DNA of 64,000 bases from Myxocyprinus asiaticus (lineage: Eukaryota > Chordata > Actinopteri > Cypriniformes > Catostomidae), in assembly GCF_019703515.2 (NCBI RefSeq), contig NC_059372.1, positions 24,836,931 through 24,900,930 on the forward strand, given 5' to 3'. A model generated the notes under the pieces. The model worked only from the letters and a program-made list of their open reading frames with translations, had not been told where the DNA came from and did no database searches. The first letter of the stretch is position 1; every line of letters begins with the position of its first letter. Position numbers and translations under genes: made by a program. Shown here in pieces: positions 51,201-62,952 of the stretch.

Positions 51201-54200
51201 GCTACTTGTCCGGCTGGGCAAGTTAAATTCTCTTTCACTTGCCCCTTTTAAACTCCACTAGTCATAGACAAGCGTTAATATCGAGCCCTAAACAGGTTTG
51301 ATGAATTATCTCTTTAAGGGAGCTCTTTCACAGAAAAGGTATGTCAAAACAGGAAGATCGGGATATTCTTGAGCAGTGATCTGATGGTACCTAGAATGTG
51401 CATACTTGGTGCCACTTCTTTTATCCTCAGAAGCCTTTGTCCAGTTACTCCTGTAGTTGACAGCTGCCGTGTTACAGTTTGTAATGAGCATATATTAATA
51501 CTTGGAGTTAAATACTGCAATCAATCAGTTAACTCCAAGTATTAATATGCCAGTGCACATTCTCAGCCATTATAATATGGCTTAATGCTATTCATAAATA
51601 TTTAGAATGTAAATACAGTATTATACTTTAAAAATATTTTTTCCAGGCGTCATTGGGAAGATTACCCTTCAGATTCCATTTTACCGACCACACAGCGACC
51701 CATGGGTCATCTGCATGTCGCAGCTGAATCTGATTATTGGCCTGGCCCATACACAGGAATATGATGAGGTGCGAGAAAGGGAAGCTGAGAGAGAGCAGAA
51801 GAAACAGCTGCTCAAAGCACTAGAGGACAAATGGAAGGTAAAAAAAAAAGAGTGTTGAAATCATCTGTAAACTTATACTGAGGACTAATTTAGTGGTCCA
51901 GGAAAACTGTTTTTTTTCAATGACTCATTCTTAAAATGTTACCATTGATCCCCAACCCAATGTTAAATAATTGGTTACATCCTTGCTCACACTATTTTAA
52001 ATAGTACACATGTAAATTTAGCTTGTAATAGTAATTTGTTTTAGAAAATGGCTGCATTGTGGGGACAATTTAAAGTTGTGAAATGTGTACAATCTATTTA
52101 TTTTCTTCATCAGAGTGAATGTGAGCAGAAGGGAGAATCTTACTGGTATTCTGTCACAGCCTCTGTTGTCACTAGAATTGTTGAGAATATTGAGGTAATT
52201 TGACTGATTTACTAATTTCAATTCTTTCTCTATTCTCACATTTGCCTTGCATTCATCTGGTATTATTTTTTAATTGCAAAAATGTATATTCCGCATGCTT
52301 CTTTTTATTTTAAAAGCTGAAAATTCAAGGTGTCCATTTGCGATTTGAAGATGATTTTTCCAACCCTGAGAAACCCTATGCCTTTGGTGTTTGTATCAAG
52401 AATGTATCTGCACAGAACTGCTCCAAAGAACCAGTGAGTTATTGTGTTTGTATCTTCATGAAATGACTCTGCATTTACATATTGTAACATGGAAGGGAAT
52501 CTTGTCACTCACAGGCTCAGAAGCTTATTCGGCAAAAGGAGCTGGAAATCAGTGAATTTAGTGTCTACTGGGACACAGAGTGCACCATGCTTGGAGATCT
52601 TCCCTCAGCAGAAGTACAGGTAGATTTATGATAATGTCGCTCAAAAGCCCAAAAGCTAGTGGTCTCCTTATACTGACATCTTCCTGTAATCTTGTCTGTT
52701 ACAGGAGTTGATGAGTAAATGTATGCAGAGCCGTGAGCATCAATATATATTTGAGCCAGTGTGTGCCTCTGTGTTGGTGAGGAGAAATGCCTCCAAGGAG
52801 CCGTTAAGATCTCGACAGACACCTCGCATTGAGGGCCAAGTACAACTGGAACCCCTCTCAATTCGCCTGTCACAGGTAACATACGGCACAATGTAGTATG
52901 TCCAAGGAGGGACCTATCTACCTGATTTTTCTGTCTTTATCTAAAACATTCAGATAATTCTGTTGAGATCTCAAATGTGGACTTTTCCTTTACAAAACAT
53001 TTGCATGTGTACTGCCTTTGACTGTTAAATACTTTATCTGAACAACATTTCTAAATTAAATTCTCTTTGATTACAGGTTCAGTATCAGCAGATCATGGCG
53101 TTCCTTAAAGAGCTGGACCGGCGAGAGAGGGAGATGCTTTTTCGAAAATGGAGACCTAAACTTTCTATTCATGAAAAGTAATACGATTTATTTTCACCCT
53201 TCAGTTCCATTGCAAAGAAACCAAAATATGAACCAAAATCAGATTAAATCCTCTTAAATGGTCATATTGTTGTTAAACCTGAATTTGGAAATCTTTGTTT
53301 CACAATAGTATTGTATACTAGAATAATGTCTCCCTATTGTTGAAGCTGTCGGCAGTGGTGGATGTTTGCCATTAATGCCAACCTGTATGAGATCAGGGAA
53401 CAGCGCAGACGGGAAAGATGGGATTTTGCACTGCACAGGGCGTGTGATGCCAAACGCTATACTAGCTTGTATGGCCAGAAGCTTAAGGGAGTTACTTTGA
53501 GTTCACAGGAGGAGGTAAGAATTATGGACTTACTGGATTGAACAGTATACACAACAATTCAAAATTCTCACTCTAGTAGCTCACAGCTTTGAGTGCTTGT
53601 TGAGCTTGAACATTGTTTTGAAATCATGCTAATTTATAATCTGTCTCTTTCGCATGTCTAGAGTGATATTGAAAGGATTGAGGATGAACAGACACTAGAG
53701 GAGCTGCTGATTCTCAGGGAAACTGTTTATGTCTCTTTCCGCAAGCAGGAGGAAATTGCTGAGGCAAGCTCAGATGCCTTACATTAGAGCTCAAATATTA
53801 TTACATTTTGAGAGTTCAACGAGAAGTCATGCCTGATATGTAATATCACATTTCCTAGTACTGAAGAAATGTTTCAAATTGTAACAACATAAGCTTATGA
53901 ATTTAATAATAATTTGTATTTATATAGCGCCTTTCAAGGACCCAAAGATGCTTTACATGGCATAGACAGAAATCACAAAACAGAGCAAAGACAATGAAAA
54001 TCAAAAATAAAATAAACAAACTAAATCCAAAACATATAGACGGTATGATTTAGGAGTCAGACAGTTGAAAAATATAGTGCAAATTTGTTAAAATCAAAAT
54101 AACATTCCCATATCATTCTAATTAATGATGTACTTTAAATATCCCTCACATTCATTTAGAGTCTGCGAGAGCCCTTAAACGAGACCCCTGTCTCCTCTCC

Positions 54201-57200
54201 CACTGGTTCCATCCCTAAAAGTGGGAGTTCAGGGATGATCCAGTACCTGCAATCTTGGTTCCCAGGCTGGGGTGGTTGGTATGGGGGTGCTGAAAGAGGG
54301 CCAGATGGACAGCCAGTTTCAGATGACCTTTTACCAGGCACTGCACAGTGGGAAATTCTTGGTGAGTATTCCATTTATGATGGGATTTGGGACATGGGTT
54401 TATGATGATGAATGAAAAGTTTTTCATTGTATTATTTTCTCATGGAAATGTTATTGTTAATCTTTATCAAATTACATTTGATGTAGACCAGTTCTACAGC
54501 ATTATGTACAACAAATAAGACAACCCTGTCTTCCAAACAGCTGAGACAGATGATCTCTTTGATCCTTTGGAGGATTCACAAACACTGAATACCTTTACAA
54601 GAAGGGATCATCTCTTTGCACGGCTGGACTTTTTACTTGAGAAAGCAGCTGTCACCCTCTACCATCAAGACAAAAAGAAACCTCTTTTGAGTGAGAGTGG
54701 TGTCATTCAGCTGGAGTTTTCAGGTGCAGACAGCCTTTGTTTGTTAAATTGTACTTCTTTTTACAATGAAAGTAAAAATTTTTGTTTTGACTTTTATGGT
54801 ATATTCTTTATATTGCTTTACAGGTGTAAACATTGGGGTTGAGTCTCTTCCTCGCTCTGAGTCCTCTTTACTCACAGTGAAACTTGGTGGGCTGTTTCTC
54901 CGTGACCTCACTACCCAGGGCTCTATCTTTCCTGTCCTTGTCTCACCAAAACCGGTTAGATTTTGCCCATTGACACATAAAAAGTTAGTGCAATAATCTG
55001 CATGTGCTGCAAAATATCTTTGACAAAAATATAAATGTTTCGATGCATTTTTTGTTACTTCTCTTCATCTAAGGATAAAGTTGTTGTTGCTATCAGTCAA
55101 CCTTTTGGCCAAATTAACACCACAGAAATGAGCAGTCTGGGTGAGTAATACCGTTATATGATTTCCTTAAACAAAGTTATAAATAAATGTCTGACTGCTA
55201 AGAAACAATAACAATATAGTAACTTTTTATTTAACATTTTTTCAGCCTCTGATGTGGAGTCATCATCACCTCTTTTTGAGATGATTTATGAACGTAATCC
55301 AATAAGGAGCAAAGTTGAGAGGAGACTGGAGGTCAATACCAGCCCTCTCAATATTATTTATAACCCTCAGGCTATCAAGAAAGTGGCTGAGTTTTTCTAC
55401 AAAGGAAGGGTCCACACCTCAGGTGTGTATTAAGAAAAAGCATCCTGTTTAAATAAGTTTGGGTTGCTTTTGTGAAATATCAGTAGATCATGGTTTATAT
55501 GACTTCTTCAAGGGTTTGGATATCAATCTGAGTTAGAACTGAGGGTGGCTGAAGCAGCCAGGAGGCAATACAACAAGCTGAAGATGCAAACCAAAGCAGA
55601 AATCAGACAAACCATTGATCAGCTACTAGTTGGAGAGTTCATTGTAAGGAGACAGCTTTATTTAATTAAAATAAATCACAGTCTCAATTAGATGTTCAGT
55701 CATACCTCTGATGTGGTTTACTTTCACAGGAGAACAGTAAGCACTGGACTATGAAATTGGATATATGTGCCCCTCAAGTCATATTCCCAGATGATTTTCA
55801 GTCTGAAGACCCCATGCTAGTGGTGGTCGATCTTGGACGTATTCTTCTTACTAATTCCCATGGTAACTTGTTCTAGTCAAATAAAAATTTCTGAGGTTGC
55901 CTTCCATGCATTCTGAATTTATTGCAGTTTATTGCCACTGGTGACAATTTTATTTCTTTCCCACAGAGGATCATAAAACAAATCCTAAAACCTCTCAGAC
56001 AGAAGGAGAGAGTGATGAAGAGTTCCAGACTCCACTAGCAACACCTCCTGGGTCTCCACCTCCAGAAGAGGTGGATGTCAAAGGACTGGAGTGGTCCCAT
56101 GATATTACCAGCCTTAAGTCACCAGAAGGTGCCCAAATTGTCTGCAGGAACCTATATGAGAAGTACTCTCTATCTTTCAATGACCTTCAGATCATGGTTG
56201 GTCACTATAAAGACAACTGGAAACATCTACAGGAGAGTGAAGTGGGCCCCACTCATGTAGTTGAGAAATTTAATGTGCTACTGCAGCTAGAGCAAAGACT
56301 GAGATACACGTCAGACCCTCATTTTCCAGGGGCTGTTCTCTCAGGAACCCTACCAGACCTCAAAGTGCACATCAACCTGGAGAAAATGACTGCCCTCAGG
56401 AGCTGCTTGGCTAGACTAGGTAGCTCAGGGGCAGATGAAGTTAAGGGTGACAAGAAGGGAGAGAATCTCAGATCTCCTGACCCTCTGACGCTTCGTCACG
56501 AGAAGATTTTTCAAAGGGAAGATAGTGAGTGGCTCCAGGGTTCTGATAAAACTCTTACCAAGAGTGTGATGACGCTTGAGCAACATACTCGAGAGGTGCT
56601 TGTGGAATCCAGACTTCTTCTTGTAGAGTTTAATATCAATTACATGCAGCTTGGTGTTGAAAGTGGAGGTCGTTATATTTCGGTTCTGAAAGTGTTCGGA
56701 ACAAATGCGCATTTTGTAAAGCGGCCTTATGATGCTATGGTTTCCCTCACAGTCCACGGGCTTTACCTTGTGGACACATTGCAAACATATGGCTCTGACT
56801 TTGATCTACTTGTTGCATCTCATAAACACCTAAGTTTTGATGTACCTACTGGGAGTCTTCGAGAGAGCCAGCCCACCTCACCTGTCTCCTCAGATGGTAA
56901 ATCTCCGGATCTGCTAGGTCTAAACAGGAACTCCTCAGATCTTGCCTTTGACAAAACGTCTCCAGACGGCTCTCCCCTGAGAGACCTTGAGGCTCTAATT
57001 AAATTGGAATATCAGTTTGTTAGCTCAGACTGCCCCTCCATGAACTTGGACAGCTCTTTTCAGGACACCTCCTTGCAGGTCAACAACCTTGATATCATTC
57101 TCAACCCTGAAACCATCGTAGAGCTTCTGAAATTCCTCCAGCAGTCTTTTCCCAAAGAAGAAAACACTCCAACACAACAGCTAGCTCCTTTTCCTAATGG

Positions 57201-60200
57201 AGAAGACCACGAGGAGACCTATCAGTCCACTTATGACCAGAATAAGAAGTTAACTGTAGAAATCCACAGGTTAAATTTGCTGCTTTTGCGAACTGTTGCC
57301 ACTGGAACTGTTTTGGGAGGTGAGAAGAAAGGCATGAAAATTGCTACAGCCAGTATTAATGGGACAAAAGTCAACGTTTCCATGGGAAGACGATTGGTTG
57401 TCAATGGCTCTCTAGGATGTATCCAGCTTGTAGACTTGACTCAGGAAGGTGGCAGAAGTCAGTTTGTGGTCAGTATTGGAAGTGTGGAAGACAGTTCCTC
57501 CACAGATGGTGTGGCATTTTTTCCCAGTACTGCAATGGCTCCTTCTGAAGCTTTGAGTTTTCGCTTTTTAGAAAAGTCTCAGGGAGAATGCTCTCTTCAA
57601 CTTCAAATGGCATCTCTACACTATAACCACTCAGCAAAGTTCCTAAAAGAACTCAGTTTATCAGCAAATGAGGTAGAGGACAACTTCCGTTCTATGCTGA
57701 AGGATGCAGCTACAAAAGTCTCTATTGTATTGGCCACAAAAACAGCAGAGTACAGTGGTATGGTGTCTCTCTTTGAGACCCCGTGTAGAAGATCCAGGAG
57801 GAAAAGCCAGTGTAACTGGAAGATTGACCCTTTTGAGGATGAGGATTTCTCCGTCCCTGAAAAGGAACAAGGCTTGGATTCCTTTCTGGTCAAACTAACT
57901 CTTGATGTCAGTATAGAATCCCCTGTTGTGTCTATTCCTAGAAAGCCTGGTCACCCTGAGCTCCTGGTTGGACACCTGGGGAGCATAAGTATTCAAAACT
58001 TTATTGCAGGGCAGGACTCAGAAGGGGAGAAACTGCAGGTTAAGGTAAAGGATATAAGACTGTATTCAGTCAATACAAGTAACCTGGTGTTGAGGAAAGG
58101 ATCTCGACATAACAGTAGCTCCACTTCTGGTCCATCTCCTTCTCATAATGGCAGCATTATTGTGAATGAGCCACAATTTACACGCCATGACTTCTTTGAC
58201 TACCTGAGCCGAGGAAAAGGTCAGTCTTAAATTTATTAAAAGTTCTATATGATCTCTATCATTTACAAAAATCTAGAGTTTTGGAAAACATGCTGTGATT
58301 TTGCCCCTCATTATTGCTATTTGCCACAAATTATTGCCAGAAATTTGCAGCTCTTTACTGATATTGGTGAACCTGCAGCAAATCTGTGGCAACAATGAAG
58401 AGTCTGGCAGAAAACTTTGTTTATGTGAAAATAATGAGTGGCAAAAGTGCAGCATGTTTGCCACAGGGGTTTGCAAAACTCTTAATTTCTCTTAAAACAT
58501 CTTTATATCCATTCCAAGGCATATTTTCTTGTTTAAACATCTGTATTCTCCCTCTTCCAGCTTTTCATATTCTAAAAGATACCACCATCCAGCTGACTGT
58601 CGAGAAAGTTCCTGTTGATAAAAACTCGCAGTTTATCTTTTTGTCTTGTGAAGAGCCTTATCAGAGCACTGGGCTACTGAGAGTGGAAGGCAGATTTGTT
58701 AATGCTGTCCAGGTAAAGCTGTACAGAATATTAGACCTAACTGTTAATTAATTGTTTTTTGTATCTAAATTCCAGATTTTAATGATATAATGTTTTCTCT
58801 CAGGTGTGTCTCTGCAAGCCTGTGTATGAGCAGGTTCTTCAAACTCTCGATAATCTCTCCTTTATCGAAGATGAGCGAGTAACGCCCAGTCAGCCCCCCA
58901 CACCACCACCCCCCACACCCTCCTCTAATAAACCACACCGCTTTCCTGATCCACAGGGTGGGCTGTTTGCCCGGGACCCTCCTCATGTTGGCCTCTCTTA
59001 CTCCTCATTGTCATCTTGCCTTTCAGCAACACTTCCGTTGCAGAGTGACAGCCCCCCTCTCCAGCCTCCCTCTTTCACCCAAGTGAGGGCCATCTTTAGG
59101 GTCTCAGAGCTGCATGTGCAATTGAGTGGAGATCTCAGCCAGGGCTCTCAAGGCCTGGTTAGCTTGCGCTTCCAAGACCTGGAGGGAGATTTTACCAAAG
59201 ATCATCCCCATTCAATGTCCATCCAACTAGCCCTTCACTCCCTGTTAATGGAAGACTTACTAGAGCCAAACTCTGAATCAAAGTACAAACACCTCATGGT
59301 GTCCAGAGGTGCTCCAAAGCCATCTACCTTCAGTCCTAAAGAGTACTTGTCAAATTCTTGCCCGATATCGTCCAACATTTTATGCCCAGAAATGCCACGC
59401 TCACTTCCAGCACATTTTGAAGAGACACAGAATGTCTTCCAGTTCTATCAGAGGCATCCCAGTACTCCATCTGCATCCAGTCGGAAAAGCAAGAAGGATG
59501 CAGAGTGCCCCAGCACCCCTCCCCCATCCCCATCCCGCCAGACTCCATCTCCGCACCCACGATCAGACTTTGACGACTCTTTGGTACATATCAATGTGCT
59601 CATGGTAGATAGGCGGCACCCTGAGTTTAAGACACGGTATGGCAGTATCGGGCGTAGTGTGGATGTAGACTTCAACTGCCTCGATATTCTCATCACATTG
59701 CAAACCTGGGTTATGATTCTGGACTTCTTTGGCATTGGCTCTACTGCTAATAACCATGCTGTGAAAGTGCCTACCACTAACATGCCACAGCCTACACCTG
59801 AGCACTCACTACACAACACTTCCCTCAATGATCTTGGAGATCTGTATCCAGAATTTGAGGAAAGGGTCAACACTAAGCTAGATTTAAAGGTACTGTAACA
59901 AAAATAATGTGAGAAAGTGGTAGATATAATGATTGAGACCCTGTTTAAACCTGGTTTTAGGATGCATCTCAGGTAATCCAGTCACAAGTGGTCAGATGAG
60001 ACACTGCCATTTACACCTAATATTAAAATGCATCTGAAATGCATCTCCTGTGACCACTTGTGTTTATATAAGAGAGGAGGGTCTCCGATAATAAAGCGCA
60101 AAAAAAATAAAAATAAAACAGAGAAAGTACAATAAAACAGCACACTATTTCTCCACATTGATGGGGCTTCACTGCTGTCCGGGAAGCATCAGAACGGATT

Positions 60201-62952
60201 GGCGCTTACACCTCAAATGTTATGTGGTCACATGTGTTTTTGACTGCCTCCTTATGTGGTTTTTGTGATGTGACCACAAAACGTTATGGACCCTGTTTAC
60301 ACCTGTATTTCTGTTAATTTGTGATCTGATCACCTGAAACACATCTTAATACCATATGTAAATGGGGTTGTAAATTCCCCAGCAATCTAAATATGTGAAT
60401 TATGGACAGTATAATATATTTGTTTAAATTATTTTTGTACTTTTTCTCCACAGGTTCATTCTTTATCTTTGGTATTGAGAAAGAAGACCAGTGAGCTCGC
60501 TAAAGCTAGTGTCTCTAAATTGTTTACACATGTGGAAATGATTGGTGCGTATGGGTCTAATGAAATTTATAACAGTCAAATTTCAAGAGCGCTTCATTGA
60601 ATGATGTAACACTTGTATTTGATATATTTTGGGAAATAGATTCATTCTAAAAATTGACACATGCTATATTTAAATACTGTGTGCCAATCATTCAGATGGA
60701 GATCTGGCATTGCAAGGGAAACTGGGAAGTCTGTCACTGAGTGATTTGACGCCTCACGGTGATCTATACAGAGAGCGTTTCACAACACGTGGTGGAGAGG
60801 CCCTTGTCTACAACATACACAAGTATGTTCTCACCTATCAGCTGCTTCCTCATTTTGATATAGTCATGCATTTGCAATTGCCAATCATAAGTTGATTGGT
60901 ATGACATCGGCCAGTTTGTCGATGATTTCGTTTTAATATTGACTTTCTTATCTCCAGGTATGGAGAGCCTGACCCCTACCTGCAGCGGGAATATGATATG
61001 ATGGTGTCTGTCCAGATGGCCTCAGTACAGTATGTCCATACCCAGCGCTTCCAGGCTGAGGTGGTGGCCTTCATCCAACACTTCACGCAGCTACAGGATG
61101 TCTTGGGCAGGCAGAGAGCAGCCAGTGAGGGTCAGGCTGTAAGTGAGCTGTTTTAACACTGTTTCTTTAAAGTTAACCTTTGGACAGAATAAGTTTAAAT
61201 GTTAAGATTGAATCCTTAAATATTTATTTGACCCTTCCTCATGTACTTTTCCACAAGCCAGAGTAAATGATGCATATATCCCAGGGAAAACAGGCCGGTC
61301 AGTGCTGCTCAGACAACAGCTTGGCGTTTGAGTGATCAGCTGGTTGCCCTCAATCCTTCCCTGCAGAGACAAGATAAAATTACTTAGAGTTGTCAGCTCC
61401 CATTTTTTTCAGACTGGAGACACTGGTGATGAGGCTGGACACTGAGCTGTCTATCCAGGATCTAATCCCCTCTCACATGCCTCAGGCCAGAGATCAGCAG
61501 TTACTCATTAGCTCACTTGCCCTCTCATGTCTTGCTCTTGCTCAGTCTTCTATCCTAAATGTAACGGTGGCAAAAGCACCAGTAATCCATGTTTTTCACA
61601 GGTTTATGTTGATTTGATTAATTAAGCCTACATGCAGTAGGCTTTATGGTGCAATATGTTGATATGGGTTGGGTTTGTTAATTAGAGATTTCCAAGTGGC
61701 CAGATCTCTGGGTTCAATGAAAATTATGTTGCTTTTACACTTTTAGTGTGGACCCAGGTTAAATTGACTAAAAGTAGTTTGAAGGCCATCTTCCGATCTG
61801 TAGCTTGCACCAAGGATCTACACTTGAGTCTGTTAAAGAAAGGGGTCTGTTGTTTGGCTATTGTGAACTGTGGTACAATTCACGGTTGAACTGCTTTTGA
61901 TTATGTACAGGGTTTCTATGTTATGGAAAATCTGGAAATATCAGGGAATTTTAAAATGGTGTTTTTAGGCCTGGAAAAGTCATGGAAATGTATATAGTGA
62001 ATGAACATTTTCTAGTTAAGCTCTGATCTCAAATATTTCACCAGCTAAATATTGTTCATATTTAGAGCTTATATAGAGTAGAACATGCAAGCAAACCATA
62101 GTGATTTCTGGTTTTTGAGCGAATACTACTTTTGAGTTGGTTCTTTTCAGGTCATTGTTCTAAATGGTTCACAGATTGGCCTGAATGTTTCATTAGTGAA
62201 TCAGTCTGAATCAAAATAATTTTTCAAAATACGTTTCCAGAAATCACAAATGACTGGAAATATAATGGAAATTCATTGGTCAGAATGGCTATGTATATTT
62301 TGTGTTGTTGAACTCTGTTCTCCATTTCTAACTTGAGGATTTCAAGATTTGCTGCATGTGAAACAGTGGTAAACAGCTCCTGACGAAAGCATTTTGCTAA
62401 CGTACCAAGGTTCAGAACAGCATTACACAGTATGAAAGCAGACCAGTGTTGGCAAGGGCTTCAAACCATATTTGTGTTTAGACTCAAGCAAATGTACCAA
62501 AGAGAAAAAGTAAATAATCTAGTGGTTCTGCAATGAATTTGACTAAGCATCATCAACAGTGGACAATATAAAGAGCCACATGTTATGAAGCATCCATTGA
62601 TATATTATCTCTAAATTGGCATTGAGAAAGACAAACATACATTAGAAGGTTGAATATGCAATTACTTGTTAGGCTTTGTCTCCATGTGAGGTGTCATTTA
62701 TTTCTAGGCCGTCTTGTCACTGTAGTGACCTTTAAAGGGGATTGTTTTAATTCTGTTCCTAACCTACAGGTGCGTGAGCGCCCACAGCGAGCTGCTCGTG
62801 TGCTGCTGGACATCGAGGCTGGTGCTCCTGTCCTCTTGATCCCAGAGAGCTCCCGCTCCAAACGCCTCATAGTGGCCAACCTGGGCCAACTCAGAGTGCG
62901 TAACAGCTTCCTGCCCGCTGGCACTCATGGCACCTTCTCTCTCAGAGATAAG
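45295..62952 (+). CDS. vps13d: VPS13D, N-terminal half (24 coding exons; gene continues past the window)
   Basis: Coding exons: 45295-45391, 48958-49035, 51647-51837, 52114-52194, 52317-52433, 52515-52619, 52705-52875, 53077-53177, 53346-53514, 53662-53763, 54160-54361, 54541-54723, 54824-54954, 55074-55140, 55246-55422, 55513-55643, 55730-55862, 55967-58219, 58561-58712, 58804-59889, 60454-60544, 60696-60822, 60958-61138, 62770-62952. All phases agree, giving 2,103 codons with no stop. The start [18 protein letters not shown] is that of VPS13D, with the chorein-type entry domain over about residues 1-120. The protein is a long lipid-transfer bridge between the ER and mitochondria or peroxisomes and is needed for mitochondrial clearance. 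An acidic tract with EFQT at 764-767 fits the VAP-binding phospho-FFAT motif. The UBA, VAB/WD40-like and C-terminal domains lie beyond the window. Introns are GT-AG except GC-AG after 53763. Confidence 0.96.
45848..47304. mobile_element. DNA element with CCCTCTACA ends inside the Tc1 copy
   Basis: The left end CCCTCTACAATCATG and the right end GCAATGTAGAGGG are inverted relatives. The interior is AT-rich, with ACTCGCCAG words near both ends and an (ATATT)n run at 46591-46655, and has no transposase. A further remnant (GGGGTCACGATTGTGAAATT at about 46208) may be nested within. The target duplication is not clear. Confidence 0.65.
46591..46655. repeat. (ATATT)n microsatellite
   Basis: About 13 units of a 5-base repeat with one variant unit. 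Confidence 0.93.
47484..48584. mobile_element. Second insertion in the Tc1 copy, hAT-like right end
   Basis: The right end, inverted, reads TAGGGTTGCCACGGTGTACG, a hAT-type end. The left end near 47484 (GGGGTAATTTTCGTGTTCCC) is less clear. No usable reading frame. Confidence 0.5.
49125..49290. mobile_element. Angel-like element, right part lost
   Basis: AAGGGATAGTTCACCCAAAA followed by ATTAACCCTCATGTGGTTCC is the left part of the family seen at 4864 and 32272. No mirrored right end was found. Confidence 0.65.
49291..51646 (+). other. vps13d intron, remaining part
   Basis: No exon between 49035 and 51647. The sequence is AT-rich; I see no further element with clear ends. Confidence 0.5.
53764..54159 (+). 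other. GC-AG intron of vps13d with a LINE/SINE-like tail inside
   Basis: The donor is GAG|GCAAGC at 53764 and the acceptor CATTTAG ends at 54159. Only this pair keeps the frame (IAE then SLREP, as in mammalian VPS13D). 53906-54020 has TATTTATATAGCGCCTTTCA and CAAAGATGCTTTACATGG, the 3' end of a common fish retroposon. Confidence 0.85.
55967..58219 (+). CDS. vps13d: vps13d giant exon, residues 746-1496
   Basis: A single 2,253-base exon. It opens with the acidic, Ser/Thr/Pro-rich stretch carrying [14 protein letters not shown] (from 760). Repeated beta-rich bridge segments follow, for example [20 protein letters not shown] and [14 protein letters not shown], with a low-complexity linker rich in Ser and Pro near 56860-56990. 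Many bridge proteins keep such a long exon. Donor at 58220. Confidence 0.95.
58804..59889 (+). CDS. vps13d: vps13d second long exon, residues 1548-1909
   Basis: A 1,086-base exon in phase 0. It has two proline-rich, probably disordered parts ([14 protein letters not shown] near 58890, and [16 protein letters not shown] near 59510) around structured bridge segments such as [20 protein letters not shown] and [14 protein letters not shown]. Confidence 0.95.
59935..60380. repeat. Short interspersed repeat in a vps13d intron
   Basis: GACCCTGTTTAAACCTGG at 59937 recurs as GACCCTGTTTACACCTG at 60289, and TGATCAGATCAC-like words occur at both ends. Probably a non-autonomous DNA element or two partial copies side by side. 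Confidence 0.5.
61139..62769 (+). other. vps13d intron of 1.6 kb
   Basis: 61912-62290 holds a second copy of the repeat with GAAAAGTCATGGAAAT and TGGAAATTCATTGGTCAGAA (compare 37960-38310). The rest shows no exon or clear element. Confidence 0.5.

Noticed and set aside
56425..59873. Several minus-strand frames opposite the long vps13d exons
   Set aside because: Shadows of strongly conserved plus-strand coding sequence; no domain and no splice logic on the minus strand.
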